Source: Bacillota bacterium
GTDB lineage: Bacteria > Bacillota > Clostridia > Lachnospirales > Cellulosilyticaceae
Length of the DNA: 7,013 nucleotides
Assembly: GCA_023457875.1 (NCBI GenBank)
Contig: JAEXBC010000039.1
Span: forward strand, 1 to 7,013
Direction: 5' to 3'
Shown here: positions 1 to 7,013 of the stretch, in pieces
How the letters are laid out: each line of letters begins with the position of its first letter
How positions within the stretch are numbered: the first letter of the stretch is position 1
Made by a program: the position numbers and the translations under genes
The notes under the pieces: generated by a model
What the model saw: the letters and a program-made list of their open reading frames with translations, nothing else
The model's database searches: none
Told to the model about the DNA's origin: nothing

Positions 1-3000
1 AGTCATAGGAGGTTACGCCATTATTTCTGTCCGACATCGTTAGAACTTGATTGGCTGCATTATAAGTGATTTGCTCTGTGGTACCATCTGCATATAGGAT
101 GTATTTAGGTTGCCCTTTAATGGTGTAGGCATACTGTGTGACATTGCCCCTTGGGTCAATCGCCTTAACCTTATTGCCCCATTTGTCATATTCGTAGCTA
201 ATGGTGCCTTTGCTATCACTTTGCGTTAGCAATAAGCCGCGCATATCGTATGTGTAATTTACCTTATTCCCTGCTGGGTCGGTGCTGGAAAGGATCTGGC
301 CTATGGCATTATAAACATAGGTGGTAACCTTACCTTCTCTATCTGTGGTTGTCCTTGGATAGCCATATTTATCATAGGTTACCAGCGTTGTATTGCCTTT
401 GTAATCTCTCGTTGAGGTGACAAGGCCTGATTCTCTTGTGTAGGCTGCATTTGCGTTTTCCCCTTGATAGTAGTCTTGCTTGGTCACGACTTCTAAGAAG
501 CCATCGCTATCATATGCATAAGAGGTTTTTGCCTCTGTTGGTAGCGTTGTGGTCATCAGTTGATTATTTTCACTATAGGTGTTAACCGTGACATTACCTT
601 TTGCATCGGTGGTGGTGAGTAGATTCCTTCTATCATCGTAGGTGTAAAGTGTGGTATTACCTAGGGCATCTGTCACCTTAGTGGTATCACCGTATTCATT
701 GTACTCAAAGGTGCTAGTATGACCATTGCCATCAGTGGCGCCTATTTTATGGTGATTGTCATCATAGGTGAAGTAATAGGTATTACCCAGCGCGTCGACT
801 TCTTTCACCAACTGTCCATCTTGGTCTACTGTGCGATAACTGGTATTGCCTACATCATCTGTAGTCTCCAGGATTGTGTAAGTGCTGTTTCCTTCTTTTT
901 TCCTTTGGTAAGCATATTTTTCTGTATAGCCCTCTGGGTAAGTTTGCGAGATCACGCGTTTGGACTTATCATAGCCAATCTTAACAAAGGTATAGCCCTC
1001 CCCATTGATACCACTTTCAACTAAGCCCTTGTCATTATAGGTAAAGGTGGTGGTATTGCCTATTGCATTAGTAACAGACTCGAGTAAGCCGGAATCTGTA
1101 TAGCCTAAGTTGACAGTGCGTCCTTTTGTATCACTTACTGAGACAAGCAGTTTATTTGAGTAATCTAAAAGGATACTTTCTCCAATGGCAGTATCTGTTA
1201 TACAGTAAACTTGTCCATCTCCATCATAACTTAAGGTTAAAACTTGACCTATTTTATTCTTCATTTCCACAAGGTGACCTTGCTTATCATAGGTATGGAC
1301 TTGGAAATCTGAGCGCTCTAGTACATAATTTCCTTTGTTATCAACCGTTAATTTATCCCTTCTAGTCTGCCAATCTTCTGCAAAATAAGCTTGTTGGGCA
1401 TCATTGTAGGTATAGAGGGTACCTTGACCAGGCCTCCAATAAATCATCACTTCTTTAGCTGATTTTTTCTGCAAATAGGAATCAAATGTATGACTCCAGC
1501 CTTTGCCAAGGGATGACTTTTGGGTTTGCTTAGAATTGTACTCAATGCCAAAGCTTAAAGAGTTAGAACCATTTACACTAAGCAAGGTCTGATCCAGTAG
1601 CTGTGCACCTGTAACAATATCTATTCCCTCGTCTGTGATTGCTTCTTGGCAACTAGCTTCTCTAAGTCTACTATTACTTAGATTAACTGGTAATAGGGTA
1701 ATCTTCTTATTGATGGTGGTATTTAGTCCTGTGACAAAGAGCTTTCTGAGCAAATACTCTGCGTCAAAGCCGTTATCATCTTCTCCTGGGAAGGTGATTT
1801 GGGTTGTGTACTGGAATTTTAAGGTTTGATTAGGATAAAATTCTTTAATTTTAACTTTCTCACCTAGTTCGAGTACATTGAGTTCCTCTGTATTTTCATA
1901 GGTTACTTCATATAAGGGTGAATCATAAGTTGCGGCAATTTTTTCACCTACCTGCTTATAGGACTCTATATCACCTGGTGTTAGCATCAGATCATAAAGG
2001 GTTTTATCAGAGACATTGGTAAGCTCTACATCAATAATATAGTCTTCTCCTGAGATAGCTTTCTCAGGTGCTTGTACATACATAGAAAGGGCACTGCTTC
2101 CCCATACCTTCAGTGGTGAGGCGTTTTGGAAGGTAAGATGCTGAGGCAAATTAAAAGGTTCTAAAACACCATTGACGTTTACATCTAGCGTATAATCCCC
2201 TTCCTTATCTCCTCTTACATACCAAACTGCCTCGCTTTGTTGTCCGCCTGCTAAATCTTCTAGTTCTTTCTCTAAGCTCTGCTCTTCTTTGGTAGGTGCA
2301 AGGCTTAAGCCCTCTGGCAAGTTAAGCTTTGCCATAATTTCATCTAGGCTAATTTCTGGCACGCTTTGATTAATAATCTCAAGCCTTACTTCAAAGAATT
2401 CTTTAAGGCATTGGATTTCTATAGGTACTTTTAACACATAAATGGTAGGAAGCTCACCTTGCGCAGCACCTCCACTTGTCCCTGTTGCATAAATATAATA
2501 ATCACTATCGCCAGCCTTAACGTAATGATAATTCCCTTTAAAATCACTTGTAAAATTCCCCGCAAAAATTTGTCCACTTGAATTCACATAGATAGTATGC
2601 TTTTGATTTTCTAGTGCATTCCCATTTTCTTTGCGTTCAAACTCGAAATTAATGGTGACATCAAAAACCTGAATATTGTCAGGATCAGTTGTATCGATGC
2701 CTAACTCCTTAATTTCATCCATTTCAAGAGGTTTAATAATCACATCCCCCTTGATAATCCCTTCTCTTCTTACATCAAGGGTAAGGGTCTTGGTTTCACC
2801 TGCTTCAAGATAAACGCTTCCACCTGCTTCCCCCTTTTTCCCTGCAAAAACAGCTACGCTATAGTTATCAGGTATCAAGTTTACTTCTAGCTTTCCAAAA
2901 GAGGTGGTGTAGAATAAATTTTCTGTGTTGGCAGTATTTGAAGTAATATAGATATTAGCATCACATACGCTACTGTCATAACTATTTCTAACATCAATAA

Positions 3001-6000
3001 TAAGCTTCGCAACGTCTTCTTTTCTAACTGGTTCAATCTCTAGTACTTTTTCGGCTACGTTTCCAGCATAATCCTCTACTTCTAGCTTCACCTCATAGAT
3101 TGCCTTTTTCGCAAATATATAGTTTACTGTATCCCTTTCACCTATTAACTCATTATTGACATACCACCTATAGCTTTTTATACCACAATTATCTGTTGAT
3201 GCACTGGCATCTAGAAAGACAGTTTCTCCAATTATTGCTTGATTAAGATTTACTAACTGAGCTGTAGGTGCTTGTGTATCAGGCACATCATAGGTAGTAA
3301 TGATGGTCTCTTCTGTAGCTTCATTCCCCTGTTCATCTGCTGCCACTACACCATATGTATATTGCTTTTGAGGCGTCAGTGACTTATCGAGGTATGTATT
3401 ACCTTCTCCATAGTATAGTAACTGACGTTTTGTGCCTGTGTATCTATAAACTTTGTAGGTTGCACCTTCTTCTTGGCAGTCAAAGTAAAGTTCAATGCCA
3501 TCTTCCACGGTGGTCGCATCAAAATCCACATTGCTAGGAGGCGTATGGTCAATATATACTTCATATAGCCTTTCTATACTTCTATTACCTGAAGTGTCCA
3601 TGGCTGTAACTCTAAAGGTTGCTGCTCCCTCTCTAAGGGTATGTGTATCTATATTAAAACTGGTTCTAGCACTTGATACTTTGCTAAAGGATTGGCTGGT
3701 CAATAAGATAAAGTTTTCTCTTCCTGCATCCTTTACCTCAATACTAATTTGTGCAAGATAAAAATCATCCTTTGCATAGATGCTAAATGGTTTTTTAAGA
3801 TTTATCTTATCGTCCCAGCTAGTGGATATAATAGTAGGTGGTGTTAAGTCAGCTGCAACTGTATAAGTGGCACATATGCCTTGAGTTGATAAATTACTTG
3901 CTCTATCAAGGGTATATAGGCGATACTCATAAGTTTCTCCTGGATCGACTAAATAATCCACGAAGCTTTCTTCGTGCGGTGGTCTAATTGCAAGAGTGGC
4001 ATAGCCCACTTCACCCTTTGTACGCCTTTCTATCTTATAGGCAATGACATCCTCCATCATTTGTGGCTTAACCCAATTAAGAATGAGCGCCGCATTTTCT
4101 TCTTTAATCTCTAGCTTTTGTACATCAGGAGGTGGTGTTTTATCTATTTCATTAATGAGAATAGGACATTCTTCATCCTTCATTGCCACTGAATCTATCC
4201 CTACTACTTTAGCTCTAATATAAATTGTTCCCTCCACTTCATCTTCCAATGTCATTTGATAAGAGCCTGAATAAGCTCTGGGTGCACCTAAAATAGAATA
4301 AGTAACAATCTCACTCCAATTCATCTGATCTCTTGATTTTTCTAGAATAACCGCTTTAAGACCTTTATTATGATAAAGTGAAAATTGGATAGGAATCATA
4401 TGATTATAGGCCCCTTGATAAGGTCCAAATGCACTTACACCGCCTACCGCATCCACCTTTTTCATGAAAAATACTTGACTTACACTCGTCAGCTGAACTT
4501 CATTATTATTATCAAATTTATAAATCGTAACTTGATAATTTTTTTCTGGCTCTAGGTTAGCTTTTGTAAAGCTTCTCTGCGTCAGATCTAATTCTTCATT
4601 ACAAACGGTTTTCCCGCTTTCCATATCAATGATCTCAACAATATAATGCCCTAACCGAGAGGTATTGGTTGCCTCCCAATCAATCTTAACTGTTCCATCT
4701 CCAATAGTAATGTTCTTCAGAAAAAGTGTATTATACTGAATTTGATAGGATTTTGTTAATTCATTTTTGTTACCCAAGATATCTACAACTTCATACTTAA
4801 TATTGATGGTGACTTGATTAGCTGGCATTTCTAAACGCCCACTCAACCTAGCAAGACCAGTATTGTTAGCAAAACACACCCACTCTTTATCTACTGCATC
4901 CCAATAATATATCGCAAGACTTTGAATACCATCATGATCGATTCCTTCAATTTCAAATGTTGTATCACTACTAATGACATGTTCTGTAGGAGAAATGATA
5001 TTAATTAGCGGCTTTCCTTCAAGGTTAATACCTGCCGTTACCACCTCTGAAAATGGACTTTCTTGCTGAAACTGATCTATTGCAGTTACCTTGTAATAAT
5101 ACATTTTGCTGTTTAGAACGGCGGTATCTTCAAACTGCAAGGTTGTACCGTAGGGAACACTTCCTATCATTTGAAATGTCTTATCATCGTCTGATCGATA
5201 GATTTGATAGGTGGCAATATCTTTTTCAATATTGCTATCAAAAGAAAGGACTACGCTTTTTTCTTTTGCCATTGCTGATAGGTTTTTTGGTGCTTGTGGT
5301 GGTGTTCTATCAACTACATATCTAGCCGTCATTTCTACACTGCGACCTACATTATTGTAGACGGTAAAACGGATGTAATAGTTGTTTGATGAAAGGTCTT
5401 TCATCTGCCATTCATAGCTAAACCATTTATAGTCCTCATTAAAACGACTTACTTTTACATCGGTAGCCAATGTTTCCCAGTTCATTCCGTCTAATGAAAC
5501 TTCAAATTGAGCATAACCATCCTCAATGTTCTTATCATTGATACATACGATTTCTAGTTTTTGTCCTTTCTCTCCCCCTATGGTTGTTCCTGGCTCTGGT
5601 GCAACTTGAGCAACCTGAATAACACTTGCTGTAACCTTTAGTTTCTCCGATAATTGTGACACATTACCAGATGGATCTACAGCCTGTACCTGATAAATAT
5701 AGTCGGTACCTTCTTTAATTTGATTATCAATATATAATGGCGTATCACTACGACCAAGTGCTTCACCATCCCTATAGATTTGATAATATGCCACGCCTAC
5801 ATTGTCTTTTGATGGTGCCCAACTAAAGATAATAGCTTGTGCTGTCTTTGATTTAAGCCCTAGTTTAGACGGAATGGTTGGATTTTGTGTATCAGGACTT
5901 GTCGTAATCTCTAATAAATTGCTTGGCTTAGAAGTGTTGCCTGCCTTGTCATAGGCGATCACATAATATGTATAGGTCTTATTAACCTCTAAGTTTGTAT

Positions 6001-7013
6001 CTGTATATTGAGTCGTATTTACATCTATTAGCTTTTCGCCATTTCGATAGATTGTATATCCACCAACAGCATAATTATCTTCACTTTTACTCCATTCTAG
6101 TGTCACTTTTGTATTATCTATCTCTGTTACTTGTAATGGTTCGTTCGCCTCCCCATCTCTTCCAAAATGAATATAGCCCTCTGAATTAAATCTAATGTTT
6201 ATAATCTCAGGTAAAATACTGTAAATGCTAAATTCATCTTCTTCTCTTGGTAAAAAATACGAATTAGGACGATAAATAGCCCTTGGAATAACATCTCCTC
6301 CTGCATACTCACCTATAAAGCTACCGTCCTCACCTTCAACACTGTTTCCTTTTTTCCAGTATCCATTATCCCATACGCCAAAATTCTCATGTCTTGCTCT
6401 ACCATCTTTTACGTAATCAATACTAGCAAATGTAATTAATCTAGCATTAACTGATGTATCAGTAGGAATATACCATAAAGGAATAGCACGATAATATTGA
6501 GTATTCCAACTGATACTAATCTCCGTAACTCCCGCTGCTTTTAGTTGTTCTTCCTTCTCAATAAGGCTATTGTAAATATCTTTATTCCCCTCATCTGAAC
6601 TTTCATAAATATATTTATAAGGTGCGATTATTCCACCTTTATTTACTTGTTTGATTTGTGGGGTAGATGGCGGCATGTTATCATAAATAACTGCCTTGCT
6701 TTTGTATGATTCGTTGCCATCATTATCAAATGCAGATACAGTATAACGATATAGTCCCTCTTCTTGCACGGTATCGATAAAACGTACCGTTTTGCCATTA
6801 ACTTGTCCTACTCGCTGGTCATCCCTATAAACATAATATCCAGATAGGCTCACATTATCTGTAGAGCTCTCCCATTTTAAAGTAACATAAGTACCAGTCT
6901 GATTAAGTATCGTTAGATTTTGTGGTGTGGTAGGTGCCTGTCCATCTGCTGCTGTCACAATGCTTAAAGGCTCACTAATCACCGAAGCATTTTTAACAAA
7001 GTCATATGCCACT
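1..7013 (-). CDS. Giant RHS/YD-repeat protein with FnIII/Ig-like stalk, partial at both ends
   Basis: One frame is open through 2,337 codons (7012 down to 2) with no stop. N- to C-terminal order: FnIII at residues 23-111; an unrecognised aromatic module at 112-288; FnIII and Ig-like modules at 289-1242; a PKD-like domain at 1243-1329; a CnaB-like domain at 1330-1417; a beta-rich linker at 1418-1803; an RHS entry segment at 1804-1902; and YD repeats from 1903 to the edge. Known RHS/YD proteins form large extracellular beta-shells that often carry a C-terminal toxin or effector. Here the FnIII/Ig stalk suggests surface display or adhesion, which is inference. Only about eleven cysteines are scattered through the fragment, and no membrane segment is visible. 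The fragment alone is about as long as complete Bacillus WapA, so the full protein must be larger. Signal peptide, start codon, ribosome binding site, anchor, tip domain and terminator are all outside the window. The coding call is essentially certain, the family very likely, and the biological role unknown. Confidence 0.97.
2..1306 (-). repeat. RHS/YD-repeat array, 18 units plus a partial (residues 1903-2337)
   Basis: Successive units follow the YD consensus x-x-x-Y-x-Y-D-x-x-G-x-L-x-x-x-T-D-x-x-G-N. Examples are TTLYTYDDRRNLLTTTDAKG (593-655), VTTYVYNAIGQILSSTDPAG (266-328) and TISYEYDKWGNKVKAIDPRG (143-205). Twelve of the 18 complete units are exactly 21 residues (63 bp). The others are 20, 22 and 23 residues, plus two enlarged units of 47 (845-985) and 46 (392-529) residues. 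The last partial unit (VTSYD) is cut at the window edge. YD repeats wind into a beta-shell that in RHS, Tc and teneurin proteins encloses a C-terminal domain; the closing RHS core and tip are not present here. Codons are more GC-rich than in the stalk. Confidence 0.95.
1307..1603 (-). other. RHS entry segment, DUF6531-like (residues 1804-1902)
   Basis: This segment directly precedes the YD array and has the features of the N-terminal cap found before RHS repeats. These are a polar start (GSNSLSFGIEYNSKQ) equivalent to the R-x-Y-N-S strand, then the hallmark LGKGWSHTFDSYL, which matches the family's G-x-G-W-x-x-x-Y/F pattern. The strands VMIYWRPGQGTLYTYND and NYVLERSD follow and lead into the first YD unit. 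In solved RHS/Tc structures this region plugs or starts the beta-shell. The G-W-S-H-T-F motif makes this assignment fairly strong. Confidence 0.75.
1604..2761 (-). other. Beta-rich pre-RHS region (residues 1418-1803)
   Basis: About 386 residues separate the CnaB-like domain from the RHS entry. The visible pieces are another beta module (GIIKGDVIIKPLEMDEIKEL onward), a segment with the strand FFEVRLEIINQSVPEISLDE followed by LNLPEGLSLAPT, a short charged helix (EEQSLEKELEDLAGG), then strands around AVWYVRGDKEGDYTLDVNVN and PLKVWGSSALSMYVQAPEKA. A CARDB-like segment follows (DYIIDVELTNVSDKTLYDLM). Adhesion-type beta-sandwiches of this kind (N-terminal strand, F-x-V-x-L-x-I-x-N) commonly precede RHS shells in Firmicutes. 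From memory, the LPEGLSL and VWGSSAL motifs recur in other large Gram-positive RHS proteins, but I could not verify this. No catalytic motif is evident. Confidence 0.55.
2762..3025 (-). other. CnaB / carboxypeptidase-regulatory-like beta domain (residues 1330-1417)
   Basis: The order of strands is that of a carboxypeptidase-regulatory or CnaB-type fold. There is an opening strand (KLIIDVRNSYDSSVCDANIY), a central strand with a conserved-looking turn (FGKLEVNLIPDNYSVAVFAG), and a closing strand before the next module (GETKTLTLDVRREG). The L-x-P-x-x-Y-x-V-x-V/A core is the main evidence. I cannot show a lysine, asparagine and glutamate set for an isopeptide bond. Assignment is by pattern only. 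Confidence 0.55.
3026..3286 (-). other. PKD-like domain (residues 1243-1329)
   Basis: The segment has the PKD pattern: an opening DTQAPTAQL, then GETVFLDASASTDNCGIKSY leading into RWYVN, then the closing strands YEVKLEVEDYAGNVAEKVLE. The usual W-D-F-G-D-G turn is replaced by W-Y-V-N-N-E, as in many divergent PKD or chitinase-associated domains. PKD domains are extracellular beta-sandwiches used as spacers and for protein or glycan contacts. Here the domain ends the FnIII/Ig stalk and begins the approach to the RHS part. Confidence 0.85.
3287..5623 (-). other. Alternating Ig-like and FnIII modules (residues 464-1242)
   Basis: Eight beta-sandwich modules of about 90-105 residues follow one another. 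Ig-like: 5312-5623, 4730-5026, 4145-4447 and 3551-3850. FnIII or FnIII-like: 5027-5311, 4448-4729, 3851-4144 and 3287-3550. Boundaries are marked by DRTPPQAP, DKTPPPDV, DLTPPTII and DHTPPSNV. The FnIII members keep the Y-x-I-Y-R or Y-K-I-E-R strand and the late Y-x-Y-x-V strand, although some replace the core Trp with Phe (VVLSFDS, IELYFDC). The Ig-like members end in a strand such as FRVTAMDTSGNRS or IKYEVVDILGNKN, typical of bacterial Ig-like domains. The FnIII-like module at 4448-4729 is the most divergent. Such repeats normally make a rigid extracellular stalk. Exact family assignment of the Ig-like members is uncertain. Confidence 0.75.
5624..6148 (-). other. FnIII domains 2 and 3 in tandem (residues 289-463)
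   Basis: FnIII 2 occupies about 5897-6148 and FnIII 3 about 5624-5893, joined by SPDTQNPTIPS. The two align with each other: VTLEWSKSEDNYAVGGYTIYRNGE against IIFSWAPSKDNVGVAYYQIYRDGE, and YTYYVIAYDKAGNTS against YIYQVQAVDPSGNVS. The W-x-x-S-x-D-N-x-x-V-x-x-Y-x-I-Y-R-x-G pattern is the clearest FnIII signature in the protein. They are the most typical modules of the stalk and probably arose by duplication. Confidence 0.9.
6149..6679 (-). other. Unrecognised aromatic-rich module interrupting the stalk (residues 112-288)
   Basis: This in-frame stretch of about 177 residues sits between FnIII 1 and FnIII 2. It starts with a proline linker (NMPPSTPQ) like those that open FnIII modules, but no FnIII core follows. 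It has a short charged, probably helical part (YNSLIEKEEQLKAAGV), then a tryptophan/tyrosine-rich part (ISWNTQYYRAIPLWYIP, FGVWDNGYWKKGN). It ends in alternating hydrophobic strands (INIRFNSEGYIHFGRDGE). I count 4 Trp, 14 Tyr and 7 Phe. I do not recognise the family. A divergent beta-sandwich or a ligand- or glycan-binding insert would fit the aromatic content, but that is only a guess. Base composition is more A/T-rich than in the YD part of the same gene. Confidence 0.6.
6680..6946 (-). other. FnIII domain 1 (fragment residues 23-111)
   Basis: The module opens with a proline-rich linker (DGQAPTTPQNL). It carries the core FnIII tryptophan in VTLKWESSTDNVSLSGYYVYRD and the tyrosine-corner strand YRYTVSAFDNDGNES. 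These are the B-, C- and F-strand signatures of FnIII modules in Firmicutes extracellular enzymes and adhesins, where they serve as spacers or binding modules. The roughly 22 residues before it (VAYDFVKNASVISEPLSIVT) look like the last strands of a preceding beta-sandwich, so the stalk probably continues past the right edge of the window. Confidence 0.85.

Noticed and set aside
2..1306. 63-bp periodicity considered as a CRISPR or satellite-type array
   Set aside because: The repeats are divergent at the DNA level, have no constant repeat with unique spacers, and are fully explained by the 21-residue YD protein repeat.
719..1829. Plus-strand ORFs at 719-1024, 1126-1365 and 1635-1829
   Set aside because: They lie antisense to the continuous minus-strand frame coding for clear YD and pre-RHS sequence. 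Their translations are hydrophobic, low-complexity products with no family motif or ribosome binding site context.
1604..2761. Possible enzyme domain in the pre-RHS region
   Set aside because: No catalytic motif (protease, glycosidase, transglutaminase) could be found. The strands and short helix look structural.
3355..3761. Plus-strand ORFs at 3355-3537 and 3495-3761, and a minus-strand ORF at 3376-3564
   Set aside because: All overlap the Ig-like/FnIII modules of the main frame. The minus-strand one is in a different frame from the open 2,337-codon frame and shows no motif, so these are shadows.
3959..3976. Inverted repeat CACGAA, 6-base loop, TTCGTG, resembling a terminator hairpin
   Set aside because: It is a perfect but short 6-bp stem inside the coding frame of an FnIII domain, has no T-run on either side, and is expected by chance at this length.
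5053..6189. Plus-strand ORFs at 5053-5325 and 5995-6189
   Set aside because: They are antisense to well-formed FnIII modules (residues 289-371 and 568-662). The apparent transmembrane-like stretches arise from the reverse complement of A/T-rich codons.
6149..6679. The A/T-rich stretch considered as an intergenic region with promoter elements
   Set aside because: The main reading frame stays open across it and continues in phase into FnIII domains on both sides, so it is coding and not a gene boundary.

Overview
The whole window lies inside one protein-coding gene on the minus strand. Reading the reverse complement with codons at positions 7012-7010, 7009-7007 and so on down to 4-2 gives 2,337 consecutive sense codons. 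I found no stop and no frameshift, and the gene runs off both edges. Both the true start and the true end are therefore missing. Every shorter ORF that can be drawn here is an out-of-frame shadow of this gene.

The product is a very large, probably secreted or surface-displayed RHS/YD-repeat protein. From N- to C-terminus (right to left in the window) it has four parts. (1) A stalk of about 1,240 residues built from fibronectin type III (FnIII) and immunoglobulin-like beta-sandwich modules, separated by short proline-rich linkers of the D-x-T-P-P or D-T-Q-x-P type. It is interrupted once by a roughly 177-residue aromatic-rich module that I do not recognise. (2) A PKD-like domain followed by a CnaB/carboxypeptidase-regulatory-like domain. 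(3) About 390 residues of beta-rich sequence leading into an RHS entry segment resembling DUF6531. (4) A YD-repeat array with a 21-residue (63 bp) period, 18 units plus a partial, still running at position 1.

The organism is most likely a low-GC Gram-positive bacterium, plausibly in Clostridia. This rests on A/T-rich codon choice (many TTA, AGA, ATA, GAA), low cysteine content, and FnIII modules of the W-x-x-S-x-D-N-V-G-V type common in Firmicutes extracellular proteins. It is an inference; there is no marker gene.

By analogy with known RHS proteins (WapA, Tc-toxin C subunits, teneurins), the YD array should form a hollow beta-shell enclosing a variable C-terminal tip. The FnIII/Ig stalk would hold that shell away from the cell or bind a surface. 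The tip, any RHS core cleavage motif and any immunity gene would lie to the left of position 1. The signal peptide, anchor and promoter would lie to the right of position 7013. No RNA gene, mobile element, CRISPR array, promoter or terminator is supported, and there is no intergenic space.
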